Origin: Trichopria drosophilae
Taxonomy: Eukaryota > Arthropoda > Insecta > Hymenoptera > Diapriidae
DNA length: 64,000 nucleotides
Direction: 5' to 3'
NCBI GenBank assembly: GCA_030407085.1
Contig: CM059587.1
Coordinates: 23,161,001 to 23,225,000, forward strand
Shown: one piece after another, positions 50,406-60,381 of the stretch
Numbering within the stretch: the stretch's first letter is position 1
Layout: each line of letters opens with the position of its first letter
The notes under the pieces: model-generated
Told to the model about the DNA's origin: nothing
Database searches by the model: none
The model's input: only the letters and a program-made list of their open reading frames with translations
Translations under genes and position numbers: made by a program

Positions 50406-50433
50406 GGTGTGTGTGTGTGTGTGTCTCTCTCTG
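50406..50433. repeat. (GT)n(CT)n microsatellite
   Basis: A GT run followed by CT units in the predicted 3' UTR, with a looser GT-rich tail extending to about 50515. Confidence 0.85.
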
Positions 50434-50548
50434 CATGTGGTTGTGTGTGTGTGTGAGTGTGCGAGCGTGTGGGAGCGCGCGTGCGCGTCGGTATGTCTGT
50501 ATGCGTGTTTGTGTATACATGTATAAATACATATTGATGCGTGTGTCT

Positions 50549-50717
50549 TCAATGATCGTCGCCGTCGTGAACGCGTTGACGCTTCACTATTTGTTGCTGC
50601 TGTTGTTCCGACGGTTCTGGGCTCTCAACGATGGCCAGTGGCGCCGGTGAACCAGGCGAACTGTCCGGCTCTTCGTGAGCTCGCTTGCCCATGCCAAGGG
50701 CGGAATCGAAATTTCCG
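50549..50717 (-). CDS. Terminal coding exon of a nuclear-type host gene
   Basis: The acceptor TTTTTCTTAG| on the minus strand precedes one nucleotide that completes a split Ser codon, then 55 codons and TGA (50549-50551). The peptide starts GNFDSALGMGKRAHEEPDSS, then a Ser/Pro-rich PGSPAPLAIVESPEPSE, a Q5 run and a basic KRQR cluster, ending VHDGDDH. The exon joins 57179-57281 in frame (phase 2 to phase 2, 169 nt = 1 + 56 codons). Low-complexity Ser/Pro/Gln with basic patches suggests a nuclear regulator, perhaps a transcription or RNA-binding factor (inference). I do not recognise the gene. Frames on the plus strand here are shadows. Confidence 0.8.
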
Positions 50718-50859
50718 CTAAGAAAAATTATATTCTCATTAAAACATTTTTTCAAATAACTGGGTTTCAAGCTAAAAATAGTCTGTCAATTTTAGAAATT
50801 ACATGAAACGTTTCCGACACCTTGCAGAAGCAACAATGTCAAATAATTGGTTGCCAGTA

Positions 50860-51244
50860 CTGCCGTACCCCGGAAGAAAAGTCGTATCTCCATTTTGGGT
50901 GAAATTGGGATAAAATTATATTTATATTCCTTATAATGCAATGCATTATTTCCTGAAAGAAAATATCTGAAATATTTGTTATTAGCTACAAAAAAAAAGA
51001 AAAATACTTTTATTAGAAATACAGTATTTCTGGTATAATTTGGCTAAAAGAGGCGCAAATTCAAAAATGAATGTATTTTATTATAAAATCATATCCCAAG
51101 ATTCTTTGTATAATGAAATATTCTGTATATTTTCTAAAATTAATCGTTAAATTAAGTAATTTAGTTTTTGGTTAGAATCGATTTATTGGCGATACGTCAA
51201 AATCGAAAAAATGGAGATACGACTTTTCTTCCGGGGTACGGCAG
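50860..51244. mobile_element. 385-bp MITE, copy 1
   Basis: Perfect inverted ends CTGCCGTACCCCGG... for about 37 bp. AGTA is duplicated directly on both sides (50856-50859 and 51245-51248). The interior is AT-rich and non-coding. It is near identical, in inverse orientation, to 55310-55693. It lies in the intron 143 bp from the terminal exon. 4-bp duplications occur in Chapaev- and Sola2-like elements among others; the superfamily is not assigned. Confidence 0.92.
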
Positions 51245-51289
51245 AGTAAACAACCGCATAAAATTTAATAGAAGTATTATTTCTTGGTA

Positions 51290-53041
51290 CAGTAGAACCT
51301 CTCTTATTTCAACTGGTCATGGTTTTCAAGATGGCGCCGACCGCGCTTATTTCAAATTTCTCCTTACCCCTTACTCTACTGAACGCTTTAATAGTGAATG
51401 ATAATATGTGATATCTTTTTATTTTTGTTAGACATCGTAGATATTTTAGAGTTGAATTATGTAAAATATATACAAGGTGATCGGCCAACCATTACCCAGC
51501 GGCTAACTCTAGATTCTACAGATAATTCTGAACAACTTTTTCCTCTAAAAAAATGTTCGGGAAGGTAGAGTTTTTAAGTTATTCAACACTAAAATTTAGG
51601 TGAAAAAATCACATTTGTTGAAATATCTCGACTCGGTTTGAAGGTACCTTAACGAACCGGAGCTCATTTTAAAGATATTTTAAAGCTCTATAAATTGTCT
51701 CTATTGGTTTTTGATCTACAATGAATATCTCTCTTGTTGTAGCCATAAAAACGGGATAAATGCCGATTTTCAGGATTTTCGCGTTTAACTCGTTTCGACA
51801 CATAGTTACCGAAATATCACACAGAAAAAAGTTGTAGGCTTTGAAAAAACAAAAATTTTTTGTCCTCTAATACGATGCGATTAAATTAAAACTGAACCCT
51901 ACAAGAGCCTCGTAAAGTTGACAAAATATAGTTCGACAAATAAATCGATATTAATAACAAAATGTTATGAAAACGAGTACAAATAGGGTTCAGTTTTAAT
52001 TTAATCGCATCGTATTAGAGGACAAAAAATGTTTGTGTTTTCAAGGCCTACAACTTTTTCCAGTGTGATATTTCGATAGCTATGTGTCCAAACGAGTTAG
52101 ACGCGAAAAACCTGAAAAATCGGTATTTACCCCCGTTTTTATGGCTATAACAAGAGAGATATTCATTGTAGATCAAAAACCAATAGAGACAATTTATAGA
52201 GCTTTAAAATATCTTTAAAATGAGCTCTGGTTCGTTAAGGTACCTTCAAACCGAGTCGAGATATTTCAACAAATGTGATTTTTTCACCTAAATTTCAGTG
52301 TTGAATAACTTAAAAACTCTACCTTCCCGAACATTTTTTTAGAGGAAAAAGTTGTTCAGAATTATCTGTAGAATCTAGAGTTAGCCGCTGGGTAATGGTT
52401 GGCCGATCACCCTGTATATAATTTATCTGAAAAATGTGTAGAGAATTTTAAATGGGGATAAAAATGTAACGAGATCACAACTCGTGCTGTTAAGAAAAAT
52501 AAAGCCTGATGTGATAAATAAAGACTGCAACATTTCGCATTTATTTATGGTCATTTATATCTGCATTCGAGTGTAGAAATAAACATTTTAAATTTACATT
52601 ACGCACTTTATTACATATAATTATGTATCAATAATTTTTTGTTTCACAAACAAATACACTGTGATTAAGACCGAAATGAATATAGGAGACAATAATTAAC
52701 CCAAATTTGCAAATGAAAGCTTCAAATCACTGCAAATTCAGTACTAAGCTGCTGATTTGGATTAAAAATACTAACCTTCAGATGTGCACTTTTATTTTAC
52801 GAAATTAGCAGCTTCTCGAATAATTTGTATGATGTATATCATGAGTTTCATGCAAAATTTTAAATTAATTTGAAATTTCATTACATATCAGTCTACCGAC
52901 TATGCATGTTTGCAAGTTTAGGTTAAACGGTATTTACACTGTACAACTTTGCTGGTGTAAACACTGTAAACTGTATCGAGATGTTCGAGCGGTGGTGGGA
53001 GAAACTGAGGGGAAACGATTCAAATAAGAGGGGTTCTACTG
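51290..53041. mobile_element. pogo-like element with a nested foldback
   Basis: CAGTAGAACCTCTCTTATTT after TA (51288-51289) is inverted as AAATAAGAGGGGTTCTACTG before TA (53042-53043). About 180 bp on the left and 620 bp on the right are its own non-coding DNA. The rest is the foldback at 51472-52415. TA target and CAGT ends fit the pogo/Tc1-mariner group. Confidence 0.85.
51472..52415. mobile_element. Large foldback, about 430-bp arms
   Basis: The arms at 51472-51901 and 51986-52415 are inverted copies with few differences, around a loop of about 83 nt. The tips are ACARGGTGATCGG. Landmarks in both arms include ATTACCCAGCGGCTAAC, GGTACCTTAACGAACC-like text and TAATACGATGCG. AT-rich flanks (ATATATA) obscure the duplication. 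It lies in the intron, so the pre-mRNA would contain a perfect-looking hairpin of about 0.4 kb. Confidence 0.92.
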
Positions 53042-53043
53042 TA

Positions 53044-53781
53044 TGTTCAGTGAATTAAAACCAAATTACAAAAAAAAAAACAATCAGAAATATTCGCTTC
53101 GTGTAAGTGTATTGGCGCCATCTAGTGTCGAATAATGGTCAAAATTTCAGGTCTTTTACTTAGTGTAATATCGGCAAAAATATACTTAATATATTTGTTG
53201 ACGATTAAATGTTTCATGTGCGGAAATGATTGTATAAGATATTTATGTTTGTTTCATTAGTTTTAGTACGCTCACAGTCTATAATGTTGAGAATTTGACA
53301 TTTTTTATCTTTTTATTTAATTCAAACTCGAAAACATTGTAGTCCACTATAATATTTTTAATAAACAAGACATAAACCAAGAATTGAGCAAAAAAAAATC
53401 GATAATAAGATGAAAAACAAATTATCAACTCCATAAAGTTAAATTTGACTTTTTTCGAGAATTAGCCATGAGTAGGTTTTGTGTAAAAGACTATGTTAGT
53501 AAACAACACTTGTCAATTGCGTAATTTACATGAATGAATGACATTTATCTCTTCAGCAGTACCCTTATTAGTATTATCCTAAATCTTGAATGGTGTATAA
53601 TAAAAAAAGGTTCCATTACCTGACTCTCAGGTAGGGACCCACCTTATGCAATTTTGACAGTATCATAGTTAAGTACCCTAAGCTGATAATAAAAAGTAAA
53701 TTTATTGCTTGGTGTCATAAGCTGGATAATCCCGAAAAGTATCATGACAGCAAATTGTAAACAAACTTTTTATTTCCAAGG
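53044..53781. other. Intronic AT-rich DNA, nothing recognised
   Basis: No gene or paired element ends. Confidence 0.5.
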
Positions 53782-54899
53782 ACGGAAAATTGGGTTTCGG
53801 TTAAATTGTTTTGAAATATGTGACACGTTCTGAAGAAAGGGACCTAAGCGTCCGAACGGCAATTATGAGGAGAGGGAAAAGAAGAGGCGAGACTGCGGCG
53901 CAGTGTTTCCGATATCTCTTACTCTCTTTCTGTACACTACTAACTCGAGTTAGGAAGATATGCTGAAAATTTCAGCGCAAAATATTGAAAATTGAGCCGT
54001 TGGTAGCATATTTTTTCCCTCTCCTGCACAATTATCGTTCGGACGCTTAGGTCTCTTTCTTCAGAACGCATCACATATGTTGTTTTTGATGCATTGCTGA
54101 TTAAAAGTTATCTTTACCGCAACCCTCTAAAATCAACCGTTCATGATTTATTGACGATTAAAAGTCACTTCGCGGAGAGGTTATGAAGCTTTGAACTTGC
54201 AGGCGCGAATTCGTAAGATGAATTTTCTTTTGAAGACTTTTTAGAGAATGTGAAAATCGGTATACCTGTCAATAATAATAATAATTTTGAATAATATATA
54301 TCTACTATTTAATGAAGTTTCACATAAAAATGTAAAGAAATATATCTATAGATGAATTGTTTGTTAGTTTAATGAAATATTATAAGACAACTTGTACTGA
54401 TTTTGGTTAATATAGTTATGCCATGCGTATATAACCCTTTTAAATTGCATTTTTCTGTAATATTTACTACACTACTGTAACACCGTTCCCTTAATCTAAT
54501 CTAATCTAATCTCTCTGCTCTGGGAAATTCGTGTCCATGGTATAATAAACTTTATCAATCCATCTCTATCTCTCTCTCTGTCTCATTTCTTTTGTAATAA
54601 TTGAATTTAGAACACTGTTTTTATTATTATTATTTTTATTATTATTGACAGGTCTACCGATTTTACGAGTACAACATGAGTTTCGAGTCACATCTTTTAA
54701 AAAGTCTTCAAAAGAAAGTTCATCTTACGAATTCGCGCCTGCAAATTCAAAGCTTCATAACCTCTATGCGCAGTGACTTTTAATCGTCAATAAATCGTGA
54801 ACGGTTGATTTTAGAGGGTTGCGGTAAAGATAACTTTTAATCAGCATTGCATCAAGAACATATTTCAAAATGAAACAATTTAACCGAAACCCAATTTTC
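53782..54899. mobile_element. Older foldback, split by a younger element
   Basis: The left arm GGAAAATTGGGTTTCGG... (53784 onward) and the right arm (54645-54899, ending CCCAATTTTCC) are inverted copies of about 245-255 bp once the insertion at 53821-54075 is removed. Shared internal landmarks include GATTAAAAGTTATCTTTACC, TTAGAGGGTTGCGGT (inverse) and GACAGGT near the loop. The loop (about 54275-54640) holds (CTAAT)n and (CT)n runs. No coding. Confidence 0.85.
53821..54075. mobile_element. 255-bp MITE nested in the older foldback
   Basis: The ends ACGTTCTGAAGAAAGGGACC and, inverted, GCGTTCTGAAGAAAGAGACC continue to CCTAAGCGTCCGAACG (about 40 bp). ATATG (extendable to ATATGT) is repeated on each side, and the uninterrupted right arm of the host foldback has a single copy (GAAATATGTTC). 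The duplication is therefore 4-6 bp and the boundaries are certain to within about 2 nt. Confidence 0.9.
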
Positions 54900-55305
54900 C
54901 GTTAAAATGTGCGGGGCCCTTTGCCTTCTTTATTGAACCCTTATATTTTTAATCAAAAACAATTTCAAACCACATTTTCATATAACATTTTCAGAAAAAT
55001 TAATTGTTTGAGAAAATAAAACTTGAAAAAATAAATGTTTGCACCCAAATAATTCTTATAAACTGGAAAATTTAATTCAAAGAAAGAATTGGGAAATGTA
55101 GTAGACTAAAAACTTGTAGTAGACAAGTGTAGACTAAAATTGTTGTGCATTGGAAAATTTCAAACGCATTTTTTAATGTAAAAATATACTAGAAAAAAGT
55201 AAATCTCAATGCGTAAAGTTTTTATTGCTAATGATTATGGTAGTAAAATTTTAAAAATAACTACAGTCGTGACATTTCTTAAAAGTCTTAAAAGTGCATT
55301 AGAAC
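54900..55305. other. Intronic AT-rich DNA, nothing recognised
   Basis: No gene or paired ends. Confidence 0.5.
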
Positions 55306-55309
55306 TACT

Positions 55310-55693
55310 CTGCCGTACCCCGGAAGAAAAGTCGTATCTCCATTTTTTCGATTTTGACGTATCGCCAATAAATCGATTCTAACCAAAAACTAAATTACTT
55401 AATTTAACGATTAATTTTAGAAAATATACAGGATATTTCATTATACAAGGAATCTTGGGATATGATTTTATAATAAAATACATTCATTTTTGAATTTGCG
55501 GCTCTTTTAGCCAAATTATACCAGAAATACTGTATTTCTAATCAAAGTATTTTTCTTTTTTTTGTAGCTAATAACAAATATTTCAGATATTTTCTTTCAG
55601 GAAATAATGCATTGCATTATAAGGAATATAAATATCTTTTTATCCCAATTTCACCGAAAATGGAGATACGACTTTTCTTCCGGGGTACGGCAG
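55310..55693. mobile_element. 384-bp MITE, copy 2 (inverse of copy 1)
   Basis: The same perfect 37-bp ends and interior as 50860-51244, reversed. TACT is duplicated at 55306-55309 and 55694-55697, which is AGTA read from the other strand. Both copies therefore entered the same 4-bp word in the same relative orientation. The two copies flank about 4.07 kb of the intron. Confidence 0.92.
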
Positions 55694-55785
55694 TACTATG
55701 CATAATGTAATATTTAATTAAATTCAATGTCGATTTCAACAACTGTACAATTTACATTTGTGTTAATTTTGTAAATGTACATTAA

Positions 55786-56405
55786 CCCTTAGAAGCATGG
55801 TGGTAACCCACGTCGATTTCTTTGATATTTGCTAATTTGAATTCCAGTTAATGCATTTAGATCAGTCTTTTTGCTATTTTCTATTACTGTAGTGATACAA
55901 GAATGTATAAAAACAGTTATTACGATATTATTGTTTATTATTTATGATTTATAAATAAACAAATATGAAAAAACACGATTTTTTTTCGAAAGAATTCATT
56001 ATTGACGCTGTTTTATAAGATAATTCCTTGAAATTTGAAATAATAGAATTTTAGATATCGCTGATGACGATACCGATATTGGTTTTACGAAATTCAAAAT
56101 GGCGGTCATCATGATGTAAAAACGCAACAATTCAATGAATTTTCATACTTTTGTCCGCCATATTAAATCTGCCATTTTGAATTTTAAAGATTTGACTCCG
56201 GATTCGTAATCGGCAATCCTGAAAACCCCCAAGTAACAAGATACAGGATATTTCAATAGATTTTCATATTTTTGTCCACCATATTGGATCCGCCATTTTG
56301 AATTTTGAAAATCTGATTCCGTAGTCGTAATCAACGACCCCGAAAACCCCCGAGTAGCAAATTGCAAGTCAATTCAACGTAAAGAAAAATGTATGCTTCA
56401 AAGGG
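55786..56405. mobile_element. TTAA-type non-autonomous element, copy 2
   Basis: TTAA at 55782-55785 and 56406-56409. The ends are CCCTTAGAAGCATGG and, inverted, CCCTTTGAAGCATAC. A short palindrome (GTGGTAACCCAC) lies inside the left end. One inverted module (AAATTCAAAATGGCGG) is followed by two direct ones (CCGCCATTTTGAATTTTG, then GACCCCGAAAACCCCCGAG), as in copy 1. Non-coding. Confidence 0.85.
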
Positions 56406-56409
56406 TTAA

Positions 56410-57178
56410 GAAATGTCTGGATGATTGTATGTTATGTTCGTGAAATTCAAAACTTAATTGAATTTATGAAATTTCAATTATGCATAATTTTCTTATTGTG
56501 ACACTATTTGTCACCAATTTATTTACTACCTTAGCAAAAGTACAGTATCGATAAGATTGATAAAATTCGTAGATGATTACGCTTAGAATGCAACAAAATA
56601 AAATTATTGAATATGATAAATTACTTTTTACTGTACTTAATCAGCAATACAAAATGACTAGAAAATGAGTTTTTCTAGAAATGTTTATATAGTGTATTAG
56701 TTTATATTAATTCAAAGTTAACTATTAAAAATTCAAATAAATTTATGTGTTTTATTTATTTTTTATTGATTTGTATGTTTACAAAGTTTTTTATGCTAAG
56801 ATTTCGTTGTTTGATTACAAATGGAACGTATATGACCGTACATTTTGAATAAAGCCCCTATATTATTATTTTTAATGACTTTGAAACCAGATGTCTAAGA
56901 TTTCGCTATTGAATGCGTCTAAACGGTGTCAATTTGAGCCATCGTAAATGTTAGTTCTGAATGTAATTTAATTGGAAGATTAATACTATTTTTGACTAGT
57001 AACCCATTTAAACTCGTTGCTAGTAACTTGGAAACTTAGGACAGAAAACAATTCTGAATGTTTCTATAATTTCTCGTCACATGACGATAAGTTTTGTAAT
57101 TTATTAACATGGCTTACTAGTTACAAATAAAATTTCGTAAATATAATGGATAGAAAACAGTATTAAAATTTAATTTAC
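56410..57178. other. Intronic AT-rich DNA, nothing recognised
   Basis: No gene or element ends. Contains the 5' part of the intron that starts at the donor GTAAAT (57177-57178, minus). Confidence 0.5.
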
Positions 57179-57281
57179 CTATAATTATATGTCGTTTGTA
57201 CGATGACAGGAGCTGGGCTATATCGACCTGCTGGTGACAATGAATGTTCTTCTGCTATATTTCCAGGCACCAAATATTTTT
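57179..57281 (-). CDS. Internal coding exon of a nuclear-type host gene
   Basis: The minus-strand acceptor TTTTGTTATTACAG| precedes 103 nt: two bases, 33 open codons, two bases, then the donor AG|GTAAAT. The other two frames are closed by stops. The peptide begins KYLVPGNIAEEHSLSPAGR and continues YSPAPVIVQTTYNY. The split codon AG+C gives Ser on joining to 50717. Ser/Pro content matches the next exon. Earlier exons must lie upstream (higher coordinates), probably beyond the window; I found none convincing up to 64000. Gene not recognised. Confidence 0.75.
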
Positions 57282-59453
57282 CTGTAATAACAAAAATGAA
57301 ATCTGTTAATAATGACGAAAATGAGAATATAATTGAACTATGAAACGAATCTGATATTTCATACTGCTATTACAAAAAAGTATGTCTTTTATTTAACAAT
57401 GTATAGAGGGTGTTGGTACAATAGCGCATGAGAGATATACCATAATGAAGATTTTCTTTTTTCTGAAGCAGATGGCGCAAAAATTAATTTTCAGCAAGGA
57501 ATGGGTCCTTTGTAAATTGAATTTTAAAGTTTTTTTATTTTAGGGGCATCCTCCCCAACGAGATAATTGGTGAACATGTGAATGTCGACTGCTTCACATC
57601 GAACACGTTGTCCGATGACAGTTGAAAACGAACATCGATATTGCCGGGAAGGATATCTCGAAACCGTCAGATGCTTTTATTGGAATAACTGGACGCTTGC
57701 GGATGAGGTTAAAATCATCAGAAATTTCGAACATTCGGTTGAAAATAAGTTACATACTGATTTATTCATTAATTGTAGCGTTTTCGAAAAGTATAAATTA
57801 AATTCCACTTTTTTGTAAGTAAAATTGTAGAATTGTAAAATAAATATAGTGAAATAATTCAATGATTCACTAAAAAAATGTTTGCTTGTTTATATTACGT
57901 TTATTTATTATCTTTACAACATAAAAATCAAATTTAATTTGAATGATTTAATGTTAATTCTCTTTAAAAAAAAGGTTTTAGTAAAATAACATTTATAGAA
58001 ATTCTAATAACATCTTGACATATCTTTTTAAAATACTTTTTTATGAACACACTTATTTTAATACTTATCAATTAAAAACAAAAATTGTTGAAACAAAGTA
58101 TAGGCACAAACTAAAACATAAAATAAAAAACTGAACATTTGAGAATGTGGTCGACGTGTTGACAATGACCATTAAAAGGATTAATATAGTATAGTTGCTT
58201 AAGATACTTTTAAGTATTCTTTCAGGTCATATTTAAAAAGGGACGCATACGATAATATAAAACGACGTGATTTGATTAAACTGCACTACTAACACACTTT
58301 AAATCGTTGCGGAGTAAATAATGTATGAAAACAGTAATACTGTAGACTTCAGTTTAGTCTTAGATTATGTTATTGCACATTGTAGTTAATAAAGTATCAA
58401 ATAATTAAATGAGTAGAAATTAATTTATAGATTTGTTGAATTCCCCAGTTTTACATCTTACAATAAATAGATTATATTTATAAAAAATTGTATTTATCAA
58501 AAACGAAAGCATAAATATACATTACAATAGTTAAGTAAATTAATTTCCAATTTATTGTACAATTTTAATTAGATAGTGTATATGAAAATATACTTAAAAA
58601 ATTATTTAATATCATGAAATAAAAAATACTCTATATGAATTCATAACAATAAACAAACATCAAATGTTTACAATTCAACATTCATGGATTCTAAATTATA
58701 TAAATGAATCGGTCCATGCAAAAAGGGCACTAAGTCCATTTTTTGGTAAATTGAGATAATAATAAATTCTAACTTTTGAGGCTCCGGTCTTTCATTTGGC
58801 ACTTATTAAAATTGTTAATCTTCATTTCCTGATTTCCGATTTATGCAATTTGCATTTTGCATAAATTGGAAGTGAAATTTTAGTTCATTGGTCCTTGTTT
58901 AAATTTTCGTTTGACTATTTGCATTACGGAGATTCTTTAATCAGACGAATGTTGTTATTAACTCATTAAGTATTTTTAATAACGATATTATTTTTTAACT
59001 ATTTCTGTCACACAGTTAAGATGATAGGTAAGTAACTGTTTTGTAGGATCACAGAATGCAGAACTGATAACACTCTAGTTCGACATGATATATTCAATGC
59101 TGACATAGTTTGAAGAAAAATATACAAATCGTGATAAAAACTGAATGGCATTGAAAAGAATTTTGTTTGCCTTTGCTTGTATATTAAGAAAAGAAACACA
59201 AAATTATTAACTACTTTAAATTGTGTTAGAAGAAGATTAAGCAAGTAAAACCATCACATTTTTTTATAGTTTTCTTTCTTGAAATTATGCAAAGTTATAC
59301 ACCTTTTTAGCAAAGACTTAGTTTTTTAAAGCAAATTTATAATTTAAACATTATAGAAATGAAACATTTTCTTATTGATATAATCAAACGCTAATAAAGA
59401 CAAGATTTTTGTATTCTTGATTTTAAATAGCGTCTAGAATTTCTGGTCTTCTG
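57282..59453. other. AT-rich DNA; one unidentified open frame at 57582-57818
   Basis: The plus frame at 57582-57818 (78 codons) is GC-richer and reads ENEHRYCREGYLETVRCFYW, then LADEVKIIRNFE. It vaguely resembles the helix-turn-helix start of a mariner-type transposase, but the likeness is too weak to call. GGTCCATGCAAAAAGGGCAC near 58711 looks like repeat DNA. No exon of the minus-strand gene recognised. Confidence 0.3.
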
Positions 59454-60381
59454 CACTGTAAAAAATGTAAATGAAATTTACAATTTTGTTGTGATTTTTC
59501 TGCCTAAAAATATGGTGATATTCCCACGTTAAAAGTTGTAAATTTCCCGCGGGAGGTTAGGAATTTCAGAACGATTTGTAAATTCCCTACACTGAAGGTG
59601 GTAAATTTACAACGCAACGCGTTTTTCCGACGCTATAAGTGGGTAAAAATCGAGCCCATTCTGTACATGGTAAATTTACAATATGAGGGGAAAAACCATT
59701 GGTGTAGTAAAATTAATTTTTACATTAAAATTCCACATATTTTAGTTTTATTTTGTTTTTAAATGTAAAACAGAGGAATATATTGTAAAATTTATTATAA
59801 GATGTATTTTAATATTTTAGAGGTTTTTAGAGCTATAATCTTTTGTCGAAAGAAAACATTAAATTTAAAATCTTTTGTTGATAGAAAAACTTTGATCGAA
59901 AGCAAGTTTTAGAGCTATAATCTTTTGTCGATAAAACTTTTGTTGAAAGAAAACATTAAATCATAAAATCGAAATTCATAAATTATTAAAATAACAAATT
60001 ATTATTACAAGCCACTACAATTGGTTCAGGAGTACGTGCCTAAATTTTACCACGTTATGTAGAGTTCAAATCACCTGCCCGCAAAAGGCTATGGCGCTTT
60101 AGTACATAACCTACAATTTTTCCTATATGTATTTTGTTGTAAATTTACTATTCTCTTGGAGAATTTAAACTTCTCTACGGTGTAATATTACTGTAACCTG
60201 TAAAATCCACTTTCAATTGTAAATTTACAATTACAAGTTGACATTTACAAAGGTAAAAGAGTAATATTCACAGTGCCTATGTAAATTTACAATAATATTG
60301 CGTAAAAGTCCTACTTGCAGCATGGGCAATATTGTGTCCAACTCTACAAGTTGTAAATTTACATTTCCATTTTTTACAGTG
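59454..60381. mobile_element. GTAAATTTAC palindrome-packed element
   Basis: The ends CACTGTAAAAAATGTAAATG and, inverted, CACTGTAAAAAATGGAAATG are 928 bp apart. At least ten variants of TTGTAAATTTACAA crowd both subterminal regions, while the middle (about 59730-60000) lacks them. No target duplication is certain and nothing is encoded. A related CCTGTAAAAATAC...CATTTTTTGTAG piece lies at 62188-62425, and an ACAGTGTA end near 17800. Confidence 0.8.

Larger units (their letters stand above)
49791..50548 (-). other. Probable 3' UTR of the gene ending at 50549
   Basis: Directly downstream of the TGA on the minus strand. It contains a (GT)n/(CT)n microsatellite at about 50406-50433 and an AATAAA at 50112-50117, which would give a UTR of about 0.45 kb. 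No open frame worth calling. Confidence 0.5.

Noticed and set aside
50160..50650. Frames rich in TH or VCVC repeats
   Set aside because: By-products of the (GT)n(CT)n microsatellite in the probable 3' UTR.
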